From Desulfuromonadales bacterium (GTDB lineage: Bacteria; Desulfobacterota; Desulfuromonadia; Desulfuromonadales; Geopsychrobacteraceae): 64,000 nucleotides of DNA. Positions 42,565 to 52,266 of the stretch are shown here, piece after piece. The notes below the pieces were generated by a model. It was given only the letters and a program-made list of their open reading frames with translations, did no database searches and was not told the origin of the DNA. The DNA is taken from assembly GCA_019429255.1 (NCBI GenBank), contig JAHYIY010000002.1:87141-151140 (forward strand), written 5' to 3'. The number at the start of each line of letters is the position of its first letter. Position 1 is the first letter of the stretch. Both the position numbers and the translations under genes were made by a program.

Positions 42565-43336
42565 TAATCGTTTTTATGCCTGGCTGCCCTTCGTCACCCT
42601 GTTGCGTAAAGAGATTCTACGCTTTCGGCGCGTTTCGACCCAGACCCTGCTGGCGCCGATTGTTACCGCTTCTTTGTACCTGTTTGTCTTTGGCGCCACT
42701 CTGGGTAACCGCTTAACGGTGCTGGAAGGGTTCAGCTATGCGCAATTTGTTATCCCCGGCCTGATTATCATGGGAGTGATTAATAATTCCTTTGCCAACA
42801 CCTCATCATCCCTGTTTATGTCACGTTATCTCGGCGGGATTGTCGACCTGCTGGTGACACCGGTGACGCCACCGCAGTTCATCATGGCTTATACCCTGGC
42901 GGCGATGTTGCGTGGTCTGCTGGTTGGCTCGGTGGTGCTGGTGATTTCCCTGCTGTTCGCTACCCTGCCCTGGGAATATCCGTTGCTGGCAGCCTTAATG
43001 GCGATGATCGCCAGTTTTTTGTTTGCTCAATTCGGCCTGATTGCGGCGATCTACGCCCATAATTTTGATACCCTGTCGGTCTATACCAATTTCATGATTC
43101 TGCCGCTGATCTATCTGGGTGGCGTGTTTTATCCCATATCCATTCTGCCGGCTCCCTGGTCGAGCCTCTCCTATCTGAATCCCCTGTTTTATCTGATTGA
43201 TGGGTTTCGCCATGCGATTATCGGTGTTGGCGACACCAGTTTTGCCGTTGCTTTTGGAATCAGTGCGTCTATGGCGGCTACCCTCTTTGCCTGGGCGGCC
43301 TGGTTGATAGGTAAGGGTTATCGATTGCGCTCATAA
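42548..43336 (+). CDS. ABC-2 type exporter permease
   Basis: 262 residues with six hydrophobic helices. It has the ABC2_membrane signature (QFVIPGLIIMGVINNSF, LLVTPVTPPQFIMAY, YLGGVFYPISILPAPW, YLNPLFYLIDGFRHAI). It pairs with the preceding ATPase to form an exporter; the substrate is unknown. Confidence 0.92.
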   Translation: MVQQPDNRFYAWLPFVTLLRKEILRFRRVSTQTLLAPIVTASLYLFVFGATLGNRLTVLEGFSYAQFVIPGLIIMGVINNSFANTSSSLFMSRYLGGIVDLLVTPVTPPQFIMAYTLAAMLRGLLVGSVVLVISLLFATLPWEYPLLAALMAMIASFLFAQFGLIAAIYAHNFDTLSVYTNFMILPLIYLGGVFYPISILPAPWSSLSYLNPLFYLIDGFRHAIIGVGDTSFAVAFGISASMAATLFAWAAWLIGKGYRLRS

Positions 43337-43444
43337 CGGCAAGGAGGTGGCTTGCGGCGCGAAGCACCGCACGGCCCCAGGTTGGTACCTACGCTACGGC
43401 AGATTTAAACCAAAAACCAAAGAAAAAACCAAAGGAAAAGACTG

Positions 43445-44341
43445 ATGGGGAATAGCGAGGAGGATGTCCTGGCGCAAGATATGTTGTGGCGGGTTGTCAG
43501 TGCCGATAAATGCTTTCGCGGGCTGGTTGCGGTCACTACACACACGGTTAGTGAAATCTGCGCCAAACAGCAGACCGATCTGACTGCAACGGTTGCGTTG
43601 GGGCGCCTGTTAACTGGTGGCGCACTGATGGCAGGACTGTTGAAGGGTAATCAGCGGTTGTCCCTGGCCGTTGAAGGTAATGGCCCGATCGGACGAATGG
43701 CGGTCGAAGCTGATGCCCGGGGGCGTTTGCGTGGTACCATCCGCAATCCACTACCGGGTTTGCCCCCTCGTGCCGACAAATTTGATGTGGCTGGAGCCAT
43801 TGGCAGGGCCGGTTTTTTGACGGTAACAAAAGATCTGGGGCTGAAAAAGCCGTATCAGAGCATGGTGCAATTACAGACCAGTGAGGTTGGCGAGGATCTG
43901 GCCTGGTACCTGAGTAGTTCGGAGCAGGTTCCGTCCTGTCTGGGGCTTGGGGTTGAGTTTGATAGCACGGGTGCTATAGCCGCTGCCGGGGGCTTTTTGA
44001 TTCAAACCCTGCCGCCGGAATTGCCGGAAAAAATTGATTCCCTGGTTGACCGCATCGAAGGTTTGCCGCCAGTCACCAGTATGCTGCGGGATAAAATTGC
44101 CCCGACAGAGATTCTTGCCCGGATTTTCGGGAATAAAAGCTTCGCTATCTGTGAAAGTATTCCTTTGTGCTTTTTCTGCCCCTGCAGTCGCGAGCAGATA
44201 GAGCAGATGCTTATTGGCCTTGGCTCAGAAGAATTGTTGAGCCTGGCCCAGCAGCATCAACCAACCAGCGTGCGATGTGAGTACTGTTGCACGGAATATT
44301 TGTTTGACGCGGAAAAGTTACAAGGGATGGCGCAGCAATAA
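43445..44341 (+). CDS. hslO: Redox-regulated chaperone Hsp33
   Basis: 298 residues. The N-terminal domain has VALGRLLTGGALMAGLLKGNQRLSL and the substrate-binding sheet. The C-terminal zinc switch has CPC (FFCPCSREQ) and CEYC (VRCEYCC), matching CXC-X27-32-CXXC. Oxidation releases zinc and turns on holdase activity, protecting cytoplasmic proteins under oxidative stress. It stands alone; a 108-base AT-rich gap with an oligo(CCAAA) tract precedes it. Confidence 0.95.
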   Translation: MGNSEEDVLAQDMLWRVVSADKCFRGLVAVTTHTVSEICAKQQTDLTATVALGRLLTGGALMAGLLKGNQRLSLAVEGNGPIGRMAVEADARGRLRGTIRNPLPGLPPRADKFDVAGAIGRAGFLTVTKDLGLKKPYQSMVQLQTSEVGEDLAWYLSSSEQVPSCLGLGVEFDSTGAIAAAGGFLIQTLPPELPEKIDSLVDRIEGLPPVTSMLRDKIAPTEILARIFGNKSFAICESIPLCFFCPCSREQIEQMLIGLGSEELLSLAQQHQPTSVRCEYCCTEYLFDAEKLQGMAQQ

Positions 44342-44532
44342 TTTGTAAATCGCGGATTAAACTGTTCGATAGAGGCAACTGTAAACACGATGGTTTTGGT
44401 CGGGATTAAAAAATCCTTGAGGTATCAAAGGCGTATGCTTCAGGTGTCATTTCTGATGCTGCAGATTGCTCCAGGGACCGCCACCAGGTTAGTTGATAAA
44501 AACACTCTGAATTTTGTTAGAAAGCAAAAACT

Positions 44533-44546
44533 ATTGTAATTACAAT
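44533..44546. promoter_or_regulatory. 14-bp perfect palindrome upstream of nuo
   Basis: ATTGTAATTACAAT is a perfect palindrome 56 bases before the -35 of the nuo promoter. It is the shape of a dimeric regulator site; the regulator is unassigned. Confidence 0.5.
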
Positions 44547-44578
44547 GTAAAGAAAGCGACACAGGTCAGACCAATTGC

Positions 44579-44594
44579 ATACAGTATACTGTAT
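44579..44594. promoter_or_regulatory. 16-bp perfect palindrome abutting the nuo promoter
   Basis: ATACAGTATACTGTAT is a perfect palindrome ending 7 bases before the -35 TTGACA. The position suits an activator or a repressor of the nuo operon. It is not the standard Rex or Fnr site. Confidence 0.55.
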
Positions 44595-44601
44595 TTTTTG
44601 C

Positions 44602-44630
44602 TTGACAGGGTTACGCCAACTGTCTTAATT
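44602..44630 (+). promoter_or_regulatory. Sigma-70 promoter of the nuo operon
   Basis: TTGACA (44602-44607), a 17-base spacer and TTAATT (44625-44630). The -35 is perfect and the -10 moderate, about 80 bases ahead of nuoA. Bases 44342-44601 hold the two palindromes and nothing coding. Confidence 0.65.
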
Positions 44631-44712
44631 TCCGTCACACTGTGGCGCTAAAACCTGTTTTGACGGCGGCCGCGACACGTCTACAATGTCTTGAAAGGAA
44701 GGAGCGTTTCCT

Positions 44713-45069
44713 ATGTTGGATCTCTATTTGCCGATAATTGTAGTCATCGGCATCGCTTTCGCGTTTGCAATCGGTTCGGTGGTGTTGTCGAAGCTCATCG
44801 GAGTCAAGCGTTACAGCGAATTGAAAATGTCTCCATATGAGTGTGGTGTTCCGCCGATCGGCAACGCCAACGAGCGCTTTTCCGTCAAATTCTATCTGGT
44901 CGCCGTTGCGTTCATCGTTTTCGACGTCGAGGTAGCCTTTCTCTATCCCTGGGCCATTATGTTCAAGCAGTTAGGCTGGTATGGTGCTATCTCAATGGGG
45001 ATTTTTATTTTCGTGCTGGTTATCGGCTTTATCTATGACTGGAAAAAAGGAGCTCTGGAATGGGAGTAG
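44713..45069 (+). CDS. nuoA: NADH dehydrogenase subunit A
   Basis: 118 residues, three membrane helices. [40 protein letters not shown] is the NuoA signature, including the ECG loop at the quinone entrance. First gene of a complete nuoA-N operon, with an AAGGAAGGAG SD. The subunit lies at the junction of the hydrophilic and membrane arms of complex I. It overlaps nuoB by 10 bases. Confidence 0.96.
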   Translation: MLDLYLPIIVVIGIAFAFAIGSVVLSKLIGVKRYSELKMSPYECGVPPIGNANERFSVKFYLVAVAFIVFDVEVAFLYPWAIMFKQLGWYGAISMGIFIFVLVIGFIYDWKKGALEWE

Positions 45070-45572
45070 TGCAGCCCACAACATTAGGTAGCGGCTTCAT
45101 CACAACGAGCCTTGATAAGCTGGTTAACTGGTCGCGAGCAAGTTCCATGTGGCCCATGACCTTCGGTCTCGCCTGCTGTGCCATCGAGATGATGGCAACC
45201 GGTGCTGCGCGTTTTGACCTTGACCGCATGGGGATTCTGTTCCGCGCATCACCACGTCAGGCTGATGTGCTGATTGTCGCAGGGACCGTTACTAAAAAAA
45301 TGCTCCCGGTCATCAAGACCGTTTATGAGCAGATGCCCGAGCCGCGCTACGTCATTGCCATGGGTGCCTGTGCCTCCTCCGGTGGTATTTTTGATACCTA
45401 CAGCACAGTTCAGGGGATCGACGAGCACATTCCGGTTGATGTTTACATCCCCGGTTGTCCGCCCCGCCCCGAGGGGTTGCTCTACGGGTTGATGAAACTG
45501 CAGGAAAAAATTCGCACAGAGCGCAATACCTTCGGTGCGGCTATCGGCATTGGTGACGTAATTCGCAGTTAG
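45060..45572 (+). CDS. nuoB: NADH dehydrogenase subunit B
   Basis: 170 residues. It carries cluster N2: the CC pair ([11 protein letters not shown]), the third Cys in [10 protein letters not shown] and the fourth in [11 protein letters not shown]2 is the last iron-sulfur cluster before ubiquinone or menaquinone. It follows nuoA with a 10-base overlap. Confidence 0.97.
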   Translation: MGVVQPTTLGSGFITTSLDKLVNWSRASSMWPMTFGLACCAIEMMATGAARFDLDRMGILFRASPRQADVLIVAGTVTKKMLPVIKTVYEQMPEPRYVIAMGACASSGGIFDTYSTVQGIDEHIPVDVYIPGCPPRPEGLLYGLMKLQEKIRTERNTFGAAIGIGDVIRS

Positions 45573-45608
45573 GCTTGACGGCCGACTGTTCATGACAGGA
45601 ATAAATCG

Positions 45609-46091
45609 ATGAGCGATCTAGCAATTGTAGACAAACTCAAGGCGAAATTTTCTTCCGAAATCATCGATGTAGTCGAGTTTCGCGGAGAAACGACGGTTAC
45701 CGTCAACAAGGAAAAAATTGTCGATATCTGTACCTTTATGCGAGATAGCGGCGGCTACAACCTTCTTTGTGATCTGTGCAGCGTTGACTATCTTGGTCAG
45801 ACTCCTCGTTATATGGTCGTTTACAACCTCTATAACATCACCACCAAAGAGCGGCTTCGCCTCAAGGCACCGGTGGAAGAGCAGGACGCCCAGATTGCCA
45901 CGGTGAGTACTGTCTGGGGTACCGCCAACTGGATGGAGCGGGAATGCTGGGATCTGATGGGGATCACTTTTGTTGGTCACCCTGATCCGCGCAGAATTCT
46001 GATGCCTGCAGACTGGGTCGGTCATCCGCTGCGTAAGGATTATCCTGTTCAGGGTCCGGATCGTGAACCCTATCAGGGACGGCTTTCTTAA
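45609..46091 (+). CDS. nuoC: NADH dehydrogenase subunit C (30 kDa)
   Basis: 160 residues with the 30-kDa signature ERECWDLMGITFVGHPDPRRILMPADWVGHPLRKDYP. It packs against NuoD. Separate nuoC and nuoD genes differ from the E. coli fusion and fit deltaproteobacterial operons. Confidence 0.96.
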   Translation: MSDLAIVDKLKAKFSSEIIDVVEFRGETTVTVNKEKIVDICTFMRDSGGYNLLCDLCSVDYLGQTPRYMVVYNLYNITTKERLRLKAPVEEQDAQIATVSTVWGTANWMERECWDLMGITFVGHPDPRRILMPADWVGHPLRKDYPVQGPDREPYQGRLS

Positions 46092-46133
46092 TCTACAGGT
46101 GACAGGCATAACCACAACTGGGTGAGGCATACA

Positions 46134-47318
46134 ATGGCAGTGAAAAGCAACGAACTAATGACCATCAATATGGGACCTCAGCACCCGTCAACTCACGGGG
46201 TGTTGCAGTTGATTCTGGAACTTGATGGTGAAATTGTCCGCAAGGCAACTCCGCACATCGGTTATCTGCACCGCGGTGTTGAGAAGCTCTCCGAGCATCG
46301 CACCTACCACCAGGTTATTCCGTTGACCGACCGGCTCGATTATCTGGCCCCCATGAGCAACAATCTGGGCTATGTCCTGGCGGTTGAGAAGTTGCTTGGT
46401 ATCACGGATCAGATTCCTGAGCGGGCCAAGGTTGTCCGGGTATTGCTGACCGAGTTGACCCGGCTTAAAAGTCACCTCGTATGGCTGGCGACCCACGCCC
46501 TGGATATTGGTGCGATGACCGTTTTTCTCTACTGCTTTCGTGAGCGTGAGGTGATTACCGACCTGTACGAAAAGATTTCCGGCGCCCGGATGACCTCTAA
46601 CTATTTCCGGGTAGGTGGTCTCTCTGCTGACCTTCCCGCCGGTGTTGAGCAGGCAATGCGTGAGTATGCGGAAGGGATGCCTGCCCATATTGACGAATAT
46701 GAAGGGCTGCTCACCGGCAACCGGATCTGGCAGAAGCGAACCATCGGCGTCGGTACCATCACCGCCGAGGCAGCCATCGATATCGGGATTACCGGACCGG
46801 GCCTGCGCGCTTCCGGCGTTGACTGGGATCTGCGTCGCGACAATCCCTACAGCGGCTATGAAGACTATCAATTTGAAGTTCCTGTTCGTCAGGAAGGGGA
46901 TACCTTCGCCCGTTACAAGGTGCGCCTCGACGAGATGCGCCAGGCGAGCCTGATTATTCTTCAGGCCCTAGATAAGCTGAAGCCGGGCCCAATCCTGGCA
47001 GATTGTCCGAAAGTTGTGCTGCCGCCAAAGCAGGATGTGGTGAATACCATCGAAGGTTTGATTCATCACTTCAAAATCATCACTGAAGGGTTTAAGCCGG
47101 AAGCTGGGGAGGTTTACCAGGGGATCGAAGCGCCTAAGGGCGAGCTTGGCTACTATCTGGTATCTGATGGCAGTGCCCATCCTTATCGCATGAAGGTGCG
47201 CCCACCGTCCTTTATCAATCTTCAGGGATTGCCACAAATGGTGGAGGGCCGCCTGCTGGCTGATGTTATCGCCGTTATCGGAACCCTTGACATCGTTCTT
47301 GGTGAAATCGACCGTTAA
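46134..47318 (+). CDS. nuoD: NADH dehydrogenase subunit D (49 kDa)
   Basis: 394 residues from ATG 46134, preceded by GTGAGG; GTG 46122 is an alternative. NMGPQHPSTHGVL and PHIGYLHRGVEK are the hallmark N-terminal motifs, and GDRLDYLAPM-like TDRLDYLAPMSNNLGY follows. With NuoB it forms the quinone-binding cavity. Confidence 0.96.
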   Translation: MAVKSNELMTINMGPQHPSTHGVLQLILELDGEIVRKATPHIGYLHRGVEKLSEHRTYHQVIPLTDRLDYLAPMSNNLGYVLAVEKLLGITDQIPERAKVVRVLLTELTRLKSHLVWLATHALDIGAMTVFLYCFREREVITDLYEKISGARMTSNYFRVGGLSADLPAGVEQAMREYAEGMPAHIDEYEGLLTGNRIWQKRTIGVGTITAEAAIDIGITGPGLRASGVDWDLRRDNPYSGYEDYQFEVPVRQEGDTFARYKVRLDEMRQASLIILQALDKLKPGPILADCPKVVLPPKQDVVNTIEGLIHHFKIITEGFKPEAGEVYQGIEAPKGELGYYLVSDGSAHPYRMKVRPPSFINLQGLPQMVEGRLLADVIAVIGTLDIVLGEIDR

Positions 47319-47345
47319 TCTACCCGCTTGTACTATGAGGATGCT

Positions 47346-47858
47346 ATGACAGAAAACGTGCAGCAAGCTGAGGAACAGGTCGAAGAACTGGAAGAAATAG
47401 ATCTGACCGCAGCAAATGAGGTGATCGACAAGTACATCGATATTCATGGCAATCTGATGCCGGTCTTGCAGGGGATCCAGGAAGCTTATGGTTATATCCC
47501 GGAAGCAACGGTTCATCTGGCTGCCGAGCGGCTCAATGTCTATGCCAGTCAGATTTACGGAGTATTGACCTTTTATGCCCAGTTTCATCTCAAGCCGCGG
47601 GGTAAGTACATTATCCGTGTCTGCATGGGGACTGCCTGCCACGTTAAGGGGGCCGGTCGTATCGGCGACGCGATTGTTGAGAGACTGGGAATTAGTCATG
47701 CGGAAACCACTGAGGATCTGAAATTTACAGCGGAGTATGTCGCCTGTATCGGTGCTTGTGGAATGGCCCCCGTCATTATGGTCAATGATGCGACCTACGG
47801 CAGCATTACTGTCCAGAAAACTGCCGAAGTTATTGAAAAATACAAGGCAATGGACTGA
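47346..47858 (+). CDS. nuoE: NADH dehydrogenase subunit E (24 kDa)
   Basis: 170 residues from ATG 47346 (SD GAGG). The [2Fe-2S] ligands are in CMGTACHVKGA and CIGACGMAPV. The VLTFYAQFHLKPRGKY segment is typical. The acidic N-terminal tail (EEQVEELEEID) is extra. It works with NuoF in NADH oxidation. Confidence 0.95.
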   Translation: MTENVQQAEEQVEELEEIDLTAANEVIDKYIDIHGNLMPVLQGIQEAYGYIPEATVHLAAERLNVYASQIYGVLTFYAQFHLKPRGKYIIRVCMGTACHVKGAGRIGDAIVERLGISHAETTEDLKFTAEYVACIGACGMAPVIMVNDATYGSITVQKTAEVIEKYKAMD

Positions 47859-47898
47859 CTCAAAAAAGACACCGCTTTTGGTATCGAGGAAAGATTCT

Positions 47899-49680
47899 AT
47901 GTCCGAAACTGCAGAAAATCTGAAGGTCCTTATTTGTACAGGAACAGGTGGACTAGCCTCCGGCGCTGCATCTGTTGTCGCAGCCTTTGAGGCGGAGTTT
48001 GAAAAAAAGGGTGTTGCCGCCAAGATCGGCAGTGCCTGTGATGTCAACACCACCGGCTGTCGCGGCCTCTGTGCTAATGATGTTCTGGTTGACATCTGCA
48101 AGCCGGGGGAAGAGCCGGTCACCTACGATTTTGTGACCCCTGACCTGGTTCCCCAGATCGTTGACGAACATGTTCTGGGAGGCAACCCGGTCGAAAAAAA
48201 GGTGGCAGGCCCTTATTACCACCAATTCCTCGAAAAGCAGCAACGCATTATCTTCTCCCGCTGCGGCACCATCGACGCTGAAAGTCTTGATGATTTTCTT
48301 GCTCATCGCGGATTTACCGGTATCCAAAAAGCCGTCACCATGAGCCAGGACGAGGTCATTAACGAGGTTAAGAAATCCGGTCTGCGTGGCCGTGGCGGTG
48401 GTGGCTTCCCGACCGGTCTGAAATGGTCCTTTGCCAAAGGATCTCCGGGCGATACCAAGTATCTGATCTGTAATGCGGACGAGGGTGACCCCGGGGCCTT
48501 TATGGACCGTTCAGTGCTTGAAGGCGACCCCTATGGTCTGATCGAGGGTTTGATGATCGGCGCCTATGCTATCGGCTGTAAATTTGCCTATGTCTATGTG
48601 CGCGCTGAGTATCCCCTGGCGATCAAGCGCTTGCAGCTTGCCATTGATACCTGTTACGAAAAAGGATTTCTTGGTAAGAACTGCATGGGATTAGGCTTTG
48701 ACCTTGATATGCGCATCAAGGCCGGTGCCGGAGCTTTTGTCTGTGGCGAAGAAACGGCGTTGATGGCCTCCATCGAGGGACAGCGCGGCATGTCCCGTCC
48801 CCGTCCACCATTTCCAGCGGTGCGCGGCTTGTGGGGCTATCCGACCAACATCAATAATGTTGAGACCTTCGCTAACGTCGCTTACATCTTCTATAACGGC
48901 GCTGATTGGTTTTCTTCTATCGGTACCGAAGGCACCAAGGGAACCAAGATTTTTGCTCTGACCGGCAAGGTCAAGCACACCGGTCTGGTTGAGGTTCCGG
49001 CTGGAACCACCATGAAGGAAGTCATCTACGATGTCTGTGGTGGCATTCTCAATAATCGCAAATTCAAAGCGGTACAGGCTGGCGGTCCTTCCGGTGGTTG
49101 TCTGCCGACCGAGGCCCTGGATGCCGAGGTTGATTACGATTCGCTGATCAAAGCCGGTGCAATGATGGGTTCCGGTGGTCTGGTGGTGATGGACGAGACC
49201 ACCTGTATGGTTGATATTGCACGCTTCTTCCTCAATTTCACCCGGGTTGAGTCATGCGGTAAATGTATTCCCTGTCGCATTGGCCTGAAGATTATGCTCG
49301 AAATTCTCGAGCGGATTACCCAGGGCAAAGGACAGGAGGGCGATATCGAAATGCTTGAGGATATGGCCCACGATATCAAGAAGAGTTCGCTCTGTGGTCT
49401 GGGCCAGACCGCTCCGAATCCGGTTTTATCAACCATTCGTTATTTCCGGAACGAGTATGAGACCCATATCAAGGATAAGGAGTGTCCATCTCACAGCTGT
49501 AAGGAACTGTTGCACTTCCGCGTGATCGAAGACAAATGTAAGAAGTGTGGTGTTTGCCCGCGCGTTTGTCCGGTGGATGCAATTGAGTGGGAAAAGGGCA
49601 AAGTCGCCTATATCAACCTGGATAAATGTACCCGGTGTACTTCCTGTTACGATGCTTGCCGTTTCATGGCGATTGATTGA
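47899..49680 (+). CDS. nuoF: NADH dehydrogenase subunit F, extended form
   Basis: 593 residues from ATG 47899 (SD GAGGAAAG); the track ORF starts 54 codons earlier inside nuoE. An N-terminal thioredoxin-like [2Fe-2S]-type domain (1-110) carries C13, C47, C54 and C58. The NADH/FMN core (GRGGGGFPTGLKWSF, GAGAYVCGEETAL-type GAGAFVCGEETAL, [4Fe-4S] at SCGKCIPCRIG) follows. A C-terminal double [4Fe-4S] ferredoxin (CKKCGVCPRVCPVDAI and CTRCTSCYDACRF) ends it. The extra domains are absent from E. coli NuoF and resemble HydB/NfnB-type electron-transfer flavoproteins. Confidence 0.95.
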   Translation: MSETAENLKVLICTGTGGLASGAASVVAAFEAEFEKKGVAAKIGSACDVNTTGCRGLCANDVLVDICKPGEEPVTYDFVTPDLVPQIVDEHVLGGNPVEKKVAGPYYHQFLEKQQRIIFSRCGTIDAESLDDFLAHRGFTGIQKAVTMSQDEVINEVKKSGLRGRGGGGFPTGLKWSFAKGSPGDTKYLICNADEGDPGAFMDRSVLEGDPYGLIEGLMIGAYAIGCKFAYVYVRAEYPLAIKRLQLAIDTCYEKGFLGKNCMGLGFDLDMRIKAGAGAFVCGEETALMASIEGQRGMSRPRPPFPAVRGLWGYPTNINNVETFANVAYIFYNGADWFSSIGTEGTKGTKIFALTGKVKHTGLVEVPAGTTMKEVIYDVCGGILNNRKFKAVQAGGPSGGCLPTEALDAEVDYDSLIKAGAMMGSGGLVVMDETTCMVDIARFFLNFTRVESCGKCIPCRIGLKIMLEILERITQGKGQEGDIEMLEDMAHDIKKSSLCGLGQTAPNPVLSTIRYFRNEYETHIKDKECPSHSCKELLHFRVIEDKCKKCGVCPRVCPVDAIEWEKGKVAYINLDKCTRCTSCYDACRFMAID

Positions 49681-49713
49681 TCGCGTTCACAGCTTGAAAT
49701 ATAAGAGGTCAAG

Positions 49714-52185
49714 ATGGTTAATCTAACGATTGACGGAAAACAGATCACAACCGCCAAAACGTCGACAATCTACGAGGCGGCCAAAGAGAACGGTATCTAT
49801 ATACCGGTGCTCTGTTATGCCAAAAAACTTCTTCCTTATGGCGCCTGTCGTATCTGTCTGGTCGAAGTAGAGCAGATGAAGGGGCGGTTGATCCCCTCTT
49901 GTACGACGCCGGTTACCGAAGGGATGGTGGTTACGACTACGTCCGATGAGATTAACAAGGTCCGCAAAACCGTTCTTGAATTTCTCCTCGTCAATCACGT
50001 GGTTGAATGTCCGGTGTGTGATAAGGGTGGTGAATGTGATCTGCAGGATCTGACTTACGAATATGAGGTAGTCACCAATCGCTTTCAGGGGGAAAAGTTC
50101 GATTTGCCGACCGACGAAGTCAATCCCCTGATTGAGCGCAACATGAACCGTTGTGTATTGTGCGGTAAATGTGTTCGGGTCTGTGACGAAGTGGTTGGCT
50201 ACGGCTCTTACTCTTTCATCAACCGTGGCTTTGAAACCAAGATTGCCACCGCTTTTGATCGAGGATTGAATTGCGAGTTCTGTGGACAGTGTGTGTCCAT
50301 GTGTCCCGTCGGTGCCATTCTGCCGCGTCCATTTAAATTCAAAGCACGACCCTGGCAGCTTAAAGAGATCGATACGGTTTGTGGCTATTGTGGCAACGGT
50401 TGTACCGTAACCCTCGGAGTCAAGGACAATCAGGTTCAAACCATCCGCTTCAATGAGGACACCGGTGTCAACCATGGCAACCTGTGTATCCGTGGACGCT
50501 TCGGCTATTCCTATGTCAACGATACCAAGCGTCTGATTAAGCCTTTGATTCGTAAAGGCGGTGAGCTGAAAGAGGCAAGTTGGGATGAAGCCCTTGCAAC
50601 TATCGTTGAAAAGTTCAAGTCGGCCGGTAAGGACCTCGGTATTATCAGTGGTGCACGCCTGACCAACGAAGAGTTGCTGTTGCTGAAACGGATCAGTTCA
50701 GCGCTTGGTACCCATCACCTTGATCACTCCGGGGGTGAGTGTTACCAGGGGCTCACCGCAGGTTTGAATGAAACCATGGGGATCAGTGCTTCAACCGGCA
50801 CCTTTCCACAGGTTGAGAAGTGTAACGCCATTCTGGCTATCCGTTCCGATTTTTACGAGACCCATCCGGTATTCGGTATGGTCATAAATCAGGCCATTCG
50901 CCGCAATGATGCACAATTGGCAGTGATTGCAGACAAGCGCGGCAAGTTAAGCAAGCTCCCTAATGCCCGCACCCTGATGCATAAGCCGGGCTGCGAAATC
51001 AATATGATCAATGCCCTGTGCCAGGTCATCATTGCGGAAGGGTTGGCAAAAACAGATGATTTGCAAGGATTGGCTGAACTAACCAAGGCGTTGGCAGACT
51101 ATACTCCTGAAGCTGTTGCCAAGATGGTCGGCGCGGACGCCGAAGCAATCAAAAAAACCGCACGCGAATTGGTCGGCGCAAAAAATGCGGCCATCGTTGT
51201 TGCTTATGGCTTGCCCTATACCGCACACAGCAAGGAAATCGCCGTTGCAGCTTCAAACCTGGCACTGCTGACTGGAATAGCTGGACGCGAGGGCTCAGGA
51301 TTATACCTGTGTGGTGAAAAAGCTAACAGCCAGGGAGCTATAGATCTGCAGATTACCCCAGGTCCTGCGGGACTGGGAGCACAGCAAATGCTCAACAGTG
51401 CAGCTGAAGGTAGCCTGCCGGTGCTTTATCTGGTTGGTGAAGATCCCGTTGTTACCTACCCTGATCAGGGACTGGTCAAAAAGGCCCTGGAGAAATCGTT
51501 CCTGGTGGTACAGGATCTGTTCCTGAGCGATTCAGCCAAATATGCTGATGTCGTCCTGCCGGCTGCTTCCTTTACCGAAAAAGATGGCACCTTTACCAAT
51601 GCTGAACGGCGCATTCAAAGAATTAGAGCCGGTATAAAATCACCAGGCGAAGCTAAATCCGACTTTGCTGTGTTTCAATCCCTGCTCAATAAGTTGCAGA
51701 AATCTGCTCCGGCAACACCGGCGGCGGCTTTTGACGAACTGGCTGGAGAGGTTGCCGGCTATGCCGGTATCGTCTATGAACAGATCGGTCCTCAAGGTGA
51801 GGTCTGGGGTGGAGAGACCCTGGCTCCGCTCAAAAAAGTTCTTATTCCGGTTGCCGGCAATGAACCTCTGCAGGCTGATTATCAATTGGTCGTTGGCAGC
51901 GCGCTGTATCACAGCGGCTCGATTTCGACGCGCTCAAAGGGTCCCATGTCCGTTTGTCCGGAACCCTACATTGAGCTTGGCCGTGACGACGCAGCAACCT
52001 TTAAGATAAAAACCGGCGACGTGATTCAGCTCAAAGCTGCAGGAGTGACTATTCAGTCCAAGGCCAAGGTTGATAACCGCTTACCAAAGGGCGTGATTTT
52101 CGCTCCCTATCATTTTGCGGCTCTAGGTTTGAACAAGATCTACACTGGTCAGTCTGTTATCGCAGTTGAGCCATCAAAGCTCTGA
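49714..52185 (+). CDS. nuoG: NADH dehydrogenase subunit G
   Basis: 823 residues. N-terminal [2Fe-2S] (CRICLVEVE), then the His/Cys cluster region (CPVCDKGGECDLQDLTYEY) and two [4Fe-4S] (CVLCGKCVRVC, CEFCGQCVSMCPVGAI). A molybdopterin-oxidoreductase-like domain follows with its own cluster motif CGYCGNGC ... NLCIRGR, so the N7 cluster is retained. The Mo-cofactor site is presumably vestigial, as in other NuoG. The last 120 residues are an ADC-type beta domain. Confidence 0.95.
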   Translation: MVNLTIDGKQITTAKTSTIYEAAKENGIYIPVLCYAKKLLPYGACRICLVEVEQMKGRLIPSCTTPVTEGMVVTTTSDEINKVRKTVLEFLLVNHVVECPVCDKGGECDLQDLTYEYEVVTNRFQGEKFDLPTDEVNPLIERNMNRCVLCGKCVRVCDEVVGYGSYSFINRGFETKIATAFDRGLNCEFCGQCVSMCPVGAILPRPFKFKARPWQLKEIDTVCGYCGNGCTVTLGVKDNQVQTIRFNEDTGVNHGNLCIRGRFGYSYVNDTKRLIKPLIRKGGELKEASWDEALATIVEKFKSAGKDLGIISGARLTNEELLLLKRISSALGTHHLDHSGGECYQGLTAGLNETMGISASTGTFPQVEKCNAILAIRSDFYETHPVFGMVINQAIRRNDAQLAVIADKRGKLSKLPNARTLMHKPGCEINMINALCQVIIAEGLAKTDDLQGLAELTKALADYTPEAVAKMVGADAEAIKKTARELVGAKNAAIVVAYGLPYTAHSKEIAVAASNLALLTGIAGREGSGLYLCGEKANSQGAIDLQITPGPAGLGAQQMLNSAAEGSLPVLYLVGEDPVVTYPDQGLVKKALEKSFLVVQDLFLSDSAKYADVVLPAASFTEKDGTFTNAERRIQRIRAGIKSPGEAKSDFAVFQSLLNKLQKSAPATPAAAFDELAGEVAGYAGIVYEQIGPQGEVWGGETLAPLKKVLIPVAGNEPLQADYQLVVGSALYHSGSISTRSKGPMSVCPEPYIELGRDDAATFKIKTGDVIQLKAAGVTIQSKAKVDNRLPKGVIFAPYHFAALGLNKIYTGQSVIAVEPSKL

Positions 52186-52207
52186 ACAGAAAATACAACA
52201 TTGTACC

Positions 52208-52226
52208 GTTGATAGTTTCTATCGAC
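52208..52226 (+). other. Intercistronic hairpin between nuoG and nuoH
   Basis: GTTGATAG pairs with CTATCGAC (one G-T pair) around TTT. There is no U-tract, so it is not a terminator. It may be an mRNA processing or stability element inside the operon. Confidence 0.35.
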
Positions 52227-52266
52227 TTAAAATCGGCAGAAATGCCATAGCTGAAGAAGGAAGAGG

